64,000 nt of DNA. Origin: Pseudomonas alkylphenolica. Its GTDB lineage: Bacteria > Pseudomonadota > Gammaproteobacteria > Pseudomonadales > Pseudomonadaceae. Positions 26,554 to 34,826 of this stretch are shown in pieces; within the stretch, counting starts at the first letter, position 1, and each line of letters opens with the position of its first letter. The stretch is taken from assembly GCF_004025535.1 (NCBI RefSeq), contig NZ_QJRG01000047.1, positions 310,001 to 374,000 of the forward strand, in the 5' to 3' direction. The notes under the pieces were generated by a model. That model saw nothing but the letters and a program-made list of their open reading frames with translations, was not told the origin of the DNA and did not search any database. The translations under genes and the position numbers were made by a program.

Positions 26554-28425
26554 ATGCTGCAGAATATCAGGGACAATTCACAAGGTTGGATTGCCAAGAC
26601 CATCATCGGTGTCATCGTAGCCTTGATGGCACTGACCGGCTTCGATGCCATCTTCCAGGCCACCACCCACAGCCAGGACGCTGCCAAGGTCAATGGTGAA
26701 ACCATTAGCCAGAACGAGCTGAGCCAGGCCGTCGACATGCAACGTCGTCAGCTGATGCAACAGCTGGGCAAGGATTTCGATCCGTCGTTGCTCAACGAAA
26801 ACATGCTGCGTGAGGCCGCACTCAAGGGCCTGATCGACCGCAAGCTGTTGCTTCAGGGCGCTGAAGACGCCAAGTTCTCCTTCTCCGAAGCCGCGCTTGA
26901 CCAGGTAATCTTGCAGACGCCTGAATTCCAGCAGGATGGCAAGTTCAGCTCTGAGCGTTTCGATCAGGTGATTCGCCAGATGGGCTACAGCCGCATGCAG
27001 TTCCGCCAGATGCTGGCTCAGGAAATGCTGATCGGCCAACTGCGCGCGGGCCTCGCCGGCAGTGGTTTTGTCACCGATGACCAGGTCAATGCATTTGCCC
27101 GTCTGGAAAAGCAGACCCGTGATTTCGCTTCGCTGACTTTCAAGGCCGACCCGGCTGCGGTGAAGGTGACCGATGAGCAGATCAAGGCGCATTACGACGA
27201 GCACGCCAAAGAGTTCATGAGCCCGGAGCAGGTCGTTATCGACTACATCGAGCTGAAGAAGTCGTCGTTCTTTGACCAGGTCACTGTCAACGAAGACGAA
27301 CTCAAGGCGCTGTACGAAAAAGAAATCGCCAACCTCGCCGAGCAGCGTCACGCCGCTCACATCCTCATCGAAGTCAACGACAAGGTGAACGAGGCTCAGG
27401 CCAAGGCCAAGATCGAAGAGATTTCGCAGCGTCTGGCCAAAGGTGAAGACTTTGCCGCACTGGCCAAAGAGTTCTCCCAGGACCCGGGTTCGGCCAACAA
27501 TGGCGGTGACCTCGGCTTTGCCGGCCAGGGCGTCTATGACCCTACCTTCGAAGAGGCGCTGTATGCGCTGAACAAGGACCAGGTCTCGGCTCCGGTACGC
27601 ACCGAATACGGTTTCCACCTGATCAAGCTGCTGGGTGTGCAGGCGCCAGAAGTGCCGAGCTTTGCCAGCCTGAAAGACAAGCTGACCCGTGAACTCAAGA
27701 CCCAGCAGGTCGAGCAGCGCTTTGTCGAGGTGACCAAGCAGCTGGAAGACTCTGCGTTCGAAGCCTCCGACCTGGCCCAGCCAGCCCAGGAGCTGGGCTT
27801 GAAGGTTCAGACTGCGCCGGCATTCGGTCGTGAAGGCGGCGAAGGCATTACCGCCAACCGCGCCGTGATTCAGGCCGCGTACAGCCCTGAAGTGCTGGAA
27901 GAAGGTTCCAACAGCAGCGGTATCGAGCTGGACCCGGAAACCGTCGTTGTGTTGCGTGTGAAACAGCACCTCAAGCCTGAGCAGCTGGCGCTGGACGTGG
28001 TGTCGGACAGCATCCGCAAGCACCTGGCCCAGGAGCAGGCGACCGCCGCACTGAAAACCAAGGCCGACGCGCTGATCGCTGGCCTGCGTGACGGCAGCAT
28101 CCCGCTGGCGGCTACCCAGGAAGGTCAAAGCTGGAAGGTCCAGGAAGCGGTCTCGCGCAGCCAGGAAGGCATTGATCCGGTCGAGCTGCAGGCCCTGTTC
28201 CGCATGAACAAGCCTGAAGCCAAGGACAAGCCTGTGTACAGCAGCGTTGCGCTGAACGATGGCAGCCTGGTTGTACTGCGTCTGAACGGCGTCAACGAAG
28301 GCTCGGCGGCCACCGAAGAAGAGAAAGCGGCGTACCGTCGTTTCCTCGCTTCGCGTGCCGGCCAGCAAGACTTTGCGGCCTACCGCAAACAGCTGGAAGC
28401 CAAGGCGGACATCACTCGTTACTGA
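26554..28425 (+). CDS. ppiD: Periplasmic folding chaperone/prolyl isomerase PpiD
   Basis: A 623-residue protein anchored in the inner membrane by one N-terminal segment (about residues 12-34), with the bulk in the periplasm. A SurA-N-like chaperone region spans about 40-200. A parvulin PpiC domain lies at about 265-360 (AAHILIEVN to GVYDPTFEEALYAL), and a long C-terminal region follows. It assists folding of outer-membrane proteins emerging from SecYEG. ATG at 26554 after GGGGGA. Its place after hupB is conserved in Pseudomonas and enterics. Confidence 0.95.
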   Translation: MLQNIRDNSQGWIAKTIIGVIVALMALTGFDAIFQATTHSQDAAKVNGETISQNELSQAVDMQRRQLMQQLGKDFDPSLLNENMLREAALKGLIDRKLLLQGAEDAKFSFSEAALDQVILQTPEFQQDGKFSSERFDQVIRQMGYSRMQFRQMLAQEMLIGQLRAGLAGSGFVTDDQVNAFARLEKQTRDFASLTFKADPAAVKVTDEQIKAHYDEHAKEFMSPEQVVIDYIELKKSSFFDQVTVNEDELKALYEKEIANLAEQRHAAHILIEVNDKVNEAQAKAKIEEISQRLAKGEDFAALAKEFSQDPGSANNGGDLGFAGQGVYDPTFEEALYALNKDQVSAPVRTEYGFHLIKLLGVQAPEVPSFASLKDKLTRELKTQQVEQRFVEVTKQLEDSAFEASDLAQPAQELGLKVQTAPAFGREGGEGITANRAVIQAAYSPEVLEEGSNSSGIELDPETVVVLRVKQHLKPEQLALDVVSDSIRKHLAQEQATAALKTKADALIAGLRDGSIPLAATQEGQSWKVQEAVSRSQEGIDPVELQALFRMNKPEAKDKPVYSSVALNDGSLVVLRLNGVNEGSAATEEEKAAYRRFLASRAGQQDFAAYRKQLEAKADITRY

Positions 28426-28435
28426 GTGCCTGTCG

Positions 28436-28479
28436 CTGAAAACAGAAAAGGCCGCTTATGCGGCCTTTTCTGTTTTCAG
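28436..28479. terminator. Bidirectional terminator with a 20-bp perfect stem
   Basis: CTGAAAACAGAAAAGGCCGC, loop TTAT, then the exact 20-base complement. A and T runs are built into the stem, so it can serve both ppiD and the convergent GntR gene. Confidence 0.85.
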
Positions 28480-28492
28480 GGGTGTGATTACT

Positions 28493-29179
28493 TCAAACAT
28501 CCAACTCCAGCTTGGCTTCGATATGGTCCAGGTGCTGGTGCATCAGCGCCAGGGCAGTCTGCGCATCGCCCAGCTCCAGTGCATCGATGATCGCAGCGTG
28601 CTCCTGCCAGGCGCAGTGGCTGCAGGGGCGGGTTTCGTACTGGGCGATGATCAACGAAGTTTGCGGTACCAGGCCATTGAGAAAGCGCGTCAGCGGTGCA
28701 TTGTCGGCAATCTCCGCGAGCTTGAGGTGGAACTCGCCCCCCAGGCGGATCGCGGTGCAACGCTGGCCTTGTTCGTGGTGCTGGCGCTCGCGAGCGACCA
28801 GGTCACGCAACTGCCGGATTTTGGCTGGGCGTGAGCGCTGGGCGGCCAGGGTGATCAGAGTGGTTTCTGCCAGACGCCGGGCGCTGAGGATCTGCCGTGC
28901 CTGTTGCGGGTCGGGCGCGGCCAGGCGCGCGGTGTGGCTGGGCCGCTGGACAATCACTTGCTGGTCGCACAGGCGCCCCAGCACGCGTCGGATCACCGTG
29001 CGGCTGACACCAAAAGCTTCACCCAGCGCCTGCTCGGGCAGGGCGCTGCCGGGGGCCAGGCGCTGTTCCAGAATGGCATCGAACAGGCGCGGGTAGATCT
29101 GCTCGGCGGACAAGCGTACTTCGCCGTGGACGAGCAGCGGGGGCAGGGTGGTCGCCGGGGCTTGGGCGCTGGTGTTCAT
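28493..29179 (-). CDS. GntR family regulator, FCD type
   Basis: A 228-residue GntR regulator. The winged HTH (about residues 22-85) has ALGEAFGVSRTVIRRVLGRL, and an FCD all-helical ligand domain (about 90-215) follows. FCD proteins usually bind carboxylates through a metal with His/Asp ligands (here His147, and the later His clusters HAAIIDAL and MHQHLDH). It lies 15 bases downstream of a second FCD-type GntR gene and shares its strand with dctA, so it may take part in carboxylate control. The exact ligand is unknown. Confidence 0.87.
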   Translation of the reverse strand: MNTSAQAPATTLPPLLVHGEVRLSAEQIYPRLFDAILEQRLAPGSALPEQALGEAFGVSRTVIRRVLGRLCDQQVIVQRPSHTARLAAPDPQQARQILSARRLAETTLITLAAQRSRPAKIRQLRDLVARERQHHEQGQRCTAIRLGGEFHLKLAEIADNAPLTRFLNGLVPQTSLIIAQYETRPCSHCAWQEHAAIIDALELGDAQTALALMHQHLDHIEAKLELDV

Positions 29180-29194
29180 CTCTGCTCTCCTGGG

Positions 29195-29899
29195 TCAGGC
29201 GACCGGGTGGTCGTCCGGTATGTTCAGTTCGATACCCATGCGCCGGCCTTCCTGGAGGATATGGTGGCGCATCTGGGTGCTGGCCTGGGCGCTGTTCTTG
29301 TTGCGGATGGCGCGCACCACGGCCTCGTTTTCTTCCAGGCGTGCGGCCAGGTGCTCGGGCGAGTTGCGCAGCACCGCAGCGCTTTGCTTGAGGGCGTTGC
29401 TGGTTTGTTGCACCACGCTCTGGAAGATCGGGTTGGCGGTCAGGGTGAACAGCTCTTCGTGGAAGGCGATGTAGGCGTTGACCCCGGCTTCGCTGTCCTG
29501 CGCCTCAAGGGCTTCGCGCATGTCCATCAGCGTCAGGCGTAGCTGGCCGATTTCCTTGCTGCTGATCGACTGGGCCACCAGGCCGACGATAAACGGCTCG
29601 AGGGTGTAGCGCAGCTGCAGCACGTCCTCCAGGCTGGCGTCGGCCACGCCGGTTTGCAGCGGCGTTTGCTCGGCGAGGTCGGCGTCCAGTACCAGTACCC
29701 CTTTGCCCGGCATCGAACGCACCAGGCCGAGGGTCTCCAGCACGGTCACGGCTTCGCGCAGGCTCGGGCGGCTGATGCCCAGTTGCTCGGCCAGCTCGCG
29801 CTGCCCCGGGAGCATTTCGCCGGTGCGCCACTGGCCACGGGCCAGGGCCTGGCGGAGTTTTTCCACCACTGAGTTCACTACGGTCGATGAAGTAATCAC
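29195..29899 (-). CDS. GntR family regulator, FadR/FCD type
   Basis: A 234-residue GntR regulator. The N-terminal HTH contains LAEQLGISRPSLREAVTVLE (about residues 36-55), followed by an FCD domain (about 85-220) with FHEELFTLTANP. It lies between the other GntR gene and dctA, 69 bases downstream of the dctA stop on the same strand. It is the stronger candidate for the dctA repressor, because SRPSLREA is the FadR-type recognition helix and a TGGTNNNACC-like site lies in the dctA promoter. Confidence 0.88.
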   Translation of the reverse strand: MITSSTVVNSVVEKLRQALARGQWRTGEMLPGQRELAEQLGISRPSLREAVTVLETLGLVRSMPGKGVLVLDADLAEQTPLQTGVADASLEDVLQLRYTLEPFIVGLVAQSISSKEIGQLRLTLMDMREALEAQDSEAGVNAYIAFHEELFTLTANPIFQSVVQQTSNALKQSAAVLRNSPEHLAARLEENEAVVRAIRNKNSAQASTQMRHHILQEGRRMGIELNIPDDHPVA

Positions 29900-29968
29900 A
29901 GTTCACTCCATGAGAACACTTGCATGGTTTGCTCCTGTGGCCGGCAGGGGGGCTGCCGGCCGCATTGC

Positions 29969-31279
29969 TCAGAACTCTTGTTGATGGGCGGTCGGGGTTT
30001 TGCGCTGGGCAAAGCCGAAGCCCTGTTTGCCGGCCAGTACATTGTTGGCCCGCTCCATGTCGATATCGCCTTCCCAGCGGCCGATGGCGACAGTGGCCAC
30101 GCAGTTGCCGATCAGGTTGGTCAGCGCCCGGCCAATGCCCATGAACCAGTCCACCGCCAGTACCAGCACCAGGCCGACCACCGGGATTGCCGGAATGGCA
30201 GTCAGGGTTGCGGCCAGAATGACCAGTGCCGATCCGGGAATACCGTGAGCCCCCTTGGAGGTGATCAACGACACCAGCAGGATGGTCAGCAGGTCGGTCA
30301 TCGCCAGCGGGGTACCGGTAGCGTTGGCGATGAACACAATGGCCAGGGTCAGGTAGATCGAGAAACCGTCAAGGTTAAAGGAGTAACCGGTGGGAATCAC
30401 CAGGCCAACGGTGGAATTGCCGATGCCCAGGTGCTCCAGTTTGCGCATGATCTGTGGCAGTACGGCATCGGAAGACGCGGTGCCGAGTACGATGGTCAGC
30501 TCTTCGCGCAGGTACTTGATGAACGGCAGGATGCGCAGGCCCGAGAGGCGCATGACGGTACCCAGGATCAGCAGCACGAAACCGGTGCAAGTCAGGTAGA
30601 ACAGGGCGACCAGACCACCCAGGTGCTGCAGCGACTCCAGGCCGTACTTGCTGGTGGTGAAGGCGATGGCACCGAATACGCCCAGCGGTGCCAGGCGCAC
30701 GATCATGCCCATGATGCGGAAGATGACGTGGCTCAGTTCGTTGATCAGTCTTGAAATGCCCGAAGCCGCTTCGCCGACCAGGTTCAGCGCGCTGCCGAAC
30801 AGCACCGAGAACAGCAGCACTTGCAGGATGTTGTTGTCGGCAAAGGCACCGATGACCGAGGTCGGAATCAGATCCATGAGAAACGCGGCGGTACTGTGCA
30901 TATGCTGGCCGCGTTCTGCCAGGTTGCCGGCCTCGGCACTGGCCAGTTGGTCGAGGTGAATGTTGGCGCCGCTGCCAATCCCTGAGGTAAAGGCAAACAC
31001 CAGGCCGATGACCAGGGCGATGGTGGTGAGGATCTCGAAATAGATCACGGACTTGAGGCCGATCCGTCCGACCTTCTTCAGGTCACCTGCGCCGGAAATA
31101 CCGCTGACCACGACGCAAAACACAATCAGCCCGATGAGCATCTTGATCAGTTTGATAAAGCCGTCGCCCAGGGGCTTTAGCTGCAGGGAAACTTCGGGAA
31201 AGCTGAGGCCGCAGGCGATGCCAAGCATCAGGCCGAGCACGACTTGGAGAAAGATCGAACGCGAGCACCATTTGAGCAT
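29969..31279 (-). CDS. dctA: C4-dicarboxylate symporter DctA family
   Basis: A 436-residue secondary transporter of the dicarboxylate/amino acid:cation symporter family (Glt superfamily). It has eight membrane segments and two re-entrant loops. The conserved loop region SSDAVLPQIM (about residues 270-279, the serine-rich HP1 equivalent) and NLDGFSIYL (TM7) are present. It imports succinate, fumarate and malate in DctA proteins. The paired FCD regulators downstream suggest control by a carboxylate. It could instead be a paralogue with different substrate choice. Confidence 0.88.
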   Translation of the reverse strand: MLKWCSRSIFLQVVLGLMLGIACGLSFPEVSLQLKPLGDGFIKLIKMLIGLIVFCVVVSGISGAGDLKKVGRIGLKSVIYFEILTTIALVIGLVFAFTSGIGSGANIHLDQLASAEAGNLAERGQHMHSTAAFLMDLIPTSVIGAFADNNILQVLLFSVLFGSALNLVGEAASGISRLINELSHVIFRIMGMIVRLAPLGVFGAIAFTTSKYGLESLQHLGGLVALFYLTCTGFVLLILGTVMRLSGLRILPFIKYLREELTIVLGTASSDAVLPQIMRKLEHLGIGNSTVGLVIPTGYSFNLDGFSIYLTLAIVFIANATGTPLAMTDLLTILLVSLITSKGAHGIPGSALVILAATLTAIPAIPVVGLVLVLAVDWFMGIGRALTNLIGNCVATVAIGRWEGDIDMERANNVLAGKQGFGFAQRKTPTAHQQEF

Positions 31280-31339
31280 GGGAGGGATCTCTGATCGGTG
31301 TCCTTGCTTCGATGCCCGGGGGCGAAAGAGCGGAGGACT

Positions 31340-31368
31340 TAATTATTGTGGTCTTACCGGTATGTCCA
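31340..31368 (-). promoter_or_regulatory. dctA promoter with GntR-type operator in the spacer
   Basis: On the minus strand TGGACA (31368-31363) and TAATTA (31345-31340) are 17 bases apart. The spacer holds TGGTCTTACCG (31349-31359, read on the plus strand), close to the FadR-type TGGTNNNACCA. A repressor bound there would block RNA polymerase directly. Confidence 0.5.
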
Positions 31369-31656
31369 GTGCGTGCTGAGTGTAGGCGCGGGTTTTCGGC
31401 GTTGGCAAGGAATTCTTGGGACTTGACTGAGTGCGACAGGGAGGGTTTTTTAAAATCAGTGGCTTACAGCGAATAGGTCTGACGGGCGGCGTTGCGACGA
31501 GCAGCCGAGACAGCGTTCAAGCGACGTGTGAACGGCGCTTGATACTTGAAAGGGTAGGGGTGAATTTTAACTGGTCAGACCGGTTCGGCAGCGCAATTGC
31601 CGGGCGGGAAAGCGTGATGGGGGCGCGGAGTACGCCCCCTGTTGAATCAGCGCAGC
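31369..31656. other. Intergenic region between dctA and the stress-protein gene
   Basis: 288 bases with no convincing gene. An 87-codon frame (31431-31694, plus strand) overlaps the end of the stress-protein gene, has no ribosome-binding site and shows no family resemblance. I see no terminator with a clear U-tract. Confidence 0.5.
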
Positions 31657-32532
31657 TTACAGAGACACCAGCACATCACACCGGGATTCGTTAAGGACAT
31701 GCTTGGTGATGCTCCCTATCAGCAGTTCTTCCAGGGCGCTTTCGCCCTGCTTGCCGATCACGATCAGGTCGCAGTCCAGTTCCAGCTCCTGCTCGACAAT
31801 CCGCCAGGCGGGGTCGCCGTGTACCACGACCTGACGGGCACCGGACACCCCGGCGGCATCGCTCAATGCTGCCAGTTGTTCAATGGCGTCCTTGCGGATC
31901 ACATTGCGGTAGTGGGTGAGGGTGTCCTGGTCAACATGGGCAAAGCGCATGCTGCCTTCGAAGGGCGCTTCGTACACGTGCAGGAGAATGATCTCGGCCT
32001 CTGGCGCAACCGCCTTGGCGATCTTGATCGCGCGCAGCGAAGACGGCGAAAAGTCGACCGGAACCAGCAAGCGGCGGTAGGCATCGCGGGGTGCGCTCTT
32101 GACCACCAGCATCGGGCAGAGCATGCGGCTGAGCATGCGTTGCACGGTAGAACCGAGCAGCAGGTGGCGGACCAGGCTCTGGCCCTTGGCCCCGCAGACC
32201 AGCAGGTCGCTGCGCCTGTCTTGCACGACGCGGGTGATTTCACTGACAACCGAGCCGGACGTAGCTTGAATGCCCGAGGCGATGTCGTAGCGCTGGAACA
32301 GCATGTCTGCCAGTTCGTGGGTTTTTTCCTTGGCGGTGTCCAGTGCGCGTTTGAGCAAGTCTTCATCCGGCACGACGATCTGTTTGAGGCGCTCAAAGGG
32401 TGCCGGATTGGCCACATAGAGCAGATCCAGCGATGCATCCCGCGCCTTGCTCAGCAGTGCAGCCCGCTCTGCTGCGTTGCGGGCGGGGGTGGACAGGTCG
32501 GTGGCGACCAGTACGTGGTTCAACGAGGTCAT
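31657..32532 (-). CDS. Tandem-domain universal stress protein
   Basis: A 291-residue protein made of two UspA domains (about 1-145 and 150-291). Both keep the ATP-binding motif G-x2-G-x9-G-S: GAKGQSLVRHLLLGS in the first and GKQGESALEELLIGS in the second. ATG at 32532 follows GGGAGA; the 9-codon extension upstream lacks a site. A perfect ANR/Dnr box lies 124 bases upstream, and Pseudomonas Usp genes are often induced by oxygen limitation through ANR, so low-oxygen control is a fair inference. Confidence 0.92.
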   Translation of the reverse strand: MTSLNHVLVATDLSTPARNAAERAALLSKARDASLDLLYVANPAPFERLKQIVVPDEDLLKRALDTAKEKTHELADMLFQRYDIASGIQATSGSVVSEITRVVQDRRSDLLVCGAKGQSLVRHLLLGSTVQRMLSRMLCPMLVVKSAPRDAYRRLLVPVDFSPSSLRAIKIAKAVAPEAEIILLHVYEAPFEGSMRFAHVDQDTLTHYRNVIRKDAIEQLAALSDAAGVSGARQVVVHGDPAWRIVEQELELDCDLIVIGKQGESALEELLIGSITKHVLNESRCDVLVSL

Positions 32533-32655
32533 ATGGGTCTCCCTATGCGGTGCTTGCACCTGAATCTATGGCGGTGCCTTGGGGCTCAAGGCGGTGGCCA
32601 GCTGTCGATCCGTTCCCTACGTTCAGTCATCGTCTCGCGTACTGAGCTTAGCGTG

Positions 32656-32669
32656 TTGATCTGTATCAA
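32656..32669. promoter_or_regulatory. ANR/FNR-type box
   Basis: TTGATCTGTATCAA is a perfect TTGAT-N4-ATCAA site in the 199-base gap between the divergent Usp and ABC ATPase genes. A possible -10 for the plus-strand gene (TACCTT, 32696-32701) would put the box about 45 bases before its start point. Confidence 0.7.
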
Positions 32670-32731
32670 GGGTGTGGGGAGCGCCTTGCGGGTGCTACCT
32701 TCTGCATTTGCCCGCCGTTGACGAGTAAACC

Positions 32732-33505
32732 ATGATCGAATTTCACAACATTACCGCCTACCAGCAAGAGACCCGGGTACTCGATGGGTTTTCCCTGCAC
32801 ATTGGCGCTGGCGAGAAAGTCGCCATCCTCGGCCCCAATGGTGCCGGCAAGAGCACCTTGCTCAAGCTGATCACCCGCGAGCTGTATCCGGTTGAGCGGG
32901 CAGGCAGCCACCTGAAGCTGTTCGGCAGCGACACCGTCAACCTCTGGCAATTGCGCAGCCGCCTGGGCTTTGTCTCCCAGGACCTGCAGGAAGACTACAC
33001 GCCCTATACCCAGGCGCTGGATGTGGTGGTCTCCGGCTTCTTTGGCGCTATCGGCGCCCACGGTCATCTGCAGCCCAGCGACGAGCAACTGGAGCAGGCG
33101 CGGGCGCTGCTTGGCGTAGTGGAAATGGCGGGCCATGAACAGACGATGTTCCAGCGCCTGTCCACCGGCCAGAAACGACGCCTGCTGCTGGCCCGTGCAC
33201 TGGTCCACCAGCCCCGCGCCCTGATCCTCGACGAGCCGGCCAATGGCCTGGACATGGGCGCGAGCCTGGGCATGCTCAAGTTGCTGCGCAGTTTCTGTGG
33301 TGACGACCATGCAATGATCATCACCACCCACCATATCGACGAGATCATCCCGGAGATCGATCGTGTGGTGCTGCTGAACCAGGGCCGTATTGTTGCCGAT
33401 GGCCCCAAGGCCGACGTGCTCGACAGTGCCGCCCTGTCCGATCTCTACCAGACCAACCTGCGCATCAGCGAGCAGGATGGCTGGTACCGCTGCTGGCATG
33501 CCTGA
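32732..33505 (+). CDS. Stand-alone ABC transporter ATPase
   Basis: A 257-residue ABC ATPase. Walker A GPNGAGKST lies at about 35-43, the Q-loop FVSQ near 86, the signature LSTGQ near 146, Walker B ALILDEP near 168 and the switch His in TTHH near 202. It resembles the ModF/YlmA group of orphan ATPases. No permease or binding protein gene is near, so it may act on ribosomes or with a permease encoded elsewhere. The start ATG at 32732 has only a weak GACGAG upstream. It is followed 38 bases later by an oxidoreductase gene. Confidence 0.8.
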   Translation: MIEFHNITAYQQETRVLDGFSLHIGAGEKVAILGPNGAGKSTLLKLITRELYPVERAGSHLKLFGSDTVNLWQLRSRLGFVSQDLQEDYTPYTQALDVVVSGFFGAIGAHGHLQPSDEQLEQARALLGVVEMAGHEQTMFQRLSTGQKRRLLLARALVHQPRALILDEPANGLDMGASLGMLKLLRSFCGDDHAMIITTHHIDEIIPEIDRVVLLNQGRIVADGPKADVLDSAALSDLYQTNLRISEQDGWYRCWHA

Positions 33506-33543
33506 AACACGCCGCCCCTCATACAGATCTATGGAGTAAACCC

Positions 33544-34503
33544 ATGAAAGCCGCCATCGTTCACGACTTCGACCAGCCGCCACGCTACGGCGAGCTGGAT
33601 GCACCGCAGGCGTTGCCAGGCGAAGTGCTGGTGCGCGTTCGCGCGGCGGCGCTCAGTCAGCTGGTCCGTGCCCAGGCCAGCGGCAAGCATTACAGCAGCG
33701 GCAAGACGCTACCAGTAGTGCCGGGTGCCGACGGCGTCGGTCTGCTTGCAGACGGCACCCGGGTCTACTTCGCCTTTCCCCGTGCCCCGATTGGCGCCAT
33801 GGCCGAGGTGGTCGCTGTGGATGCGCGCAACGTTGTGGCCGTGCCGGATGACATCGACGACATCACGGCCGCCGCCATCGCCAACCCGGGCATGTCGTCC
33901 TGGGCGGCCTTGCAGGAGCGCGCGCACTTCAAGCCAGGCGAGCGGGTACTGATCAACGGCGCGGCCGGCACTTCCGGGCGTCTGGCGATTCAGGTGGCCA
34001 AGCACCTGGGCGCTTCACGGGTAGTGGCCACTGCCCGTAACCCCGCGGTGGAGGCGGAACTGCGTGCGTTGGGTGCGGATGACTTCATTCGTCTGGACCA
34101 GCCCGCCGAGCAGTTGACCGCTGCACTGCGCGAGGAAATTCAGGGGAGGGGAATCGACGTTGTCCTCGACTATCTGTGGGGCCAGCCGGCGGCGTGCATT
34201 CTCGATGCGCTGGTCAGCCACGGTAGCGGCAATGCCGCGCCACGCGTGCGTTTCGTCAACATCGGCGCATTGGCCGGGGCAACCCTGCCGCTCAGCCCCG
34301 GGGTGCTGCGCAGCTCCGGCCTGGAAATGCTGGGCAGCGGTCTGGGCAGCGTTTCCAACGAGGGACTGGTCAAGGTAGTGGGGCAATTACTGCAGGCAAT
34401 CAAGCCGGCCAATCTCAAGGTAGAAGCCGAGGCCGTGCCGTTGAGTGAAGTCGAAGCGAGCTGGCAGCGCAGTGCAGCGGAGCGCATCGTCTTCGTGCTG
34501 TAA
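33544..34503 (+). CDS. MDR-family zinc-type/quinone oxidoreductase-like protein
   Basis: A 319-residue medium-chain dehydrogenase/reductase. The N-terminal GroES-like domain spans about 1-115. The Rossmann domain follows, with the nucleotide loop GAAGTSGRLAIQVAKHLGAS near 141-160. The Cys/His zinc ligands of alcohol dehydrogenases are not evident, so an NADPH:quinone oxidoreductase-like activity is more likely. ATG at 33544 has GGAG about 10 bases upstream. It may share the ANR-linked promoter of the ATPase gene. The substrate is unknown. Confidence 0.85.
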   Translation: MKAAIVHDFDQPPRYGELDAPQALPGEVLVRVRAAALSQLVRAQASGKHYSSGKTLPVVPGADGVGLLADGTRVYFAFPRAPIGAMAEVVAVDARNVVAVPDDIDDITAAAIANPGMSSWAALQERAHFKPGERVLINGAAGTSGRLAIQVAKHLGASRVVATARNPAVEAELRALGADDFIRLDQPAEQLTAALREEIQGRGIDVVLDYLWGQPAACILDALVSHGSGNAAPRVRFVNIGALAGATLPLSPGVLRSSGLEMLGSGLGSVSNEGLVKVVGQLLQAIKPANLKVEAEAVPLSEVEASWQRSAAERIVFVL

Positions 34504-34826
34504 GCGGCTGTGAGTAGCTGAGTTCGCCCTGACGATTTTCCCTTCTCTGCTTTCGATTGAATCGATGCGGCCTTTTTCGCGGCCGCATCATTCCCCTTCC
34601 TCGGATAGTCCTTCCAACACCCATTGACGAACCGGTCAGTTAATTTTCTTTATAAATCAAATATTTATTTTAATAAATCGACATTTGGTCGCAGCGAAAT
34701 AGGTCACGGCTGGTTACAAAATGTGATGTAATTCGTAGGGTTATTTGAACGACCAATCAAATCGTATTGCGCTTTCGCCAGAAACTCGCCGCTCGATTTT
34801 CAGAACGCAGTAAAGGGAGTTTCATC
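34504..34826. other. Intergenic region with hairpin and AT-rich promoter zone
   Basis: GATGCGGCC and its complement (34564-34589, 8-base loop) form a 9-bp hairpin after the oxidoreductase gene. From about 34636 to 34700 the DNA is strikingly AT-rich for this genome (TTTATAAATCAAATATTTATTTTAATAAA region), suggesting a promoter or a site for an MvaT/H-NS-like protein upstream of the aerotaxis receptor gene. No gene is seen. Confidence 0.5.

Noticed and set aside
31431..31694. 87-codon frame between dctA and the Usp gene
   Set aside because: No ribosome-binding site, no recognisable sequence, and it overlaps the certain Usp gene end.
34767..34826. TTG start giving a 541-residue Aer
   Set aside because: The GTG at 34827 has AAGGGAG upstream and gives the family N-terminus.
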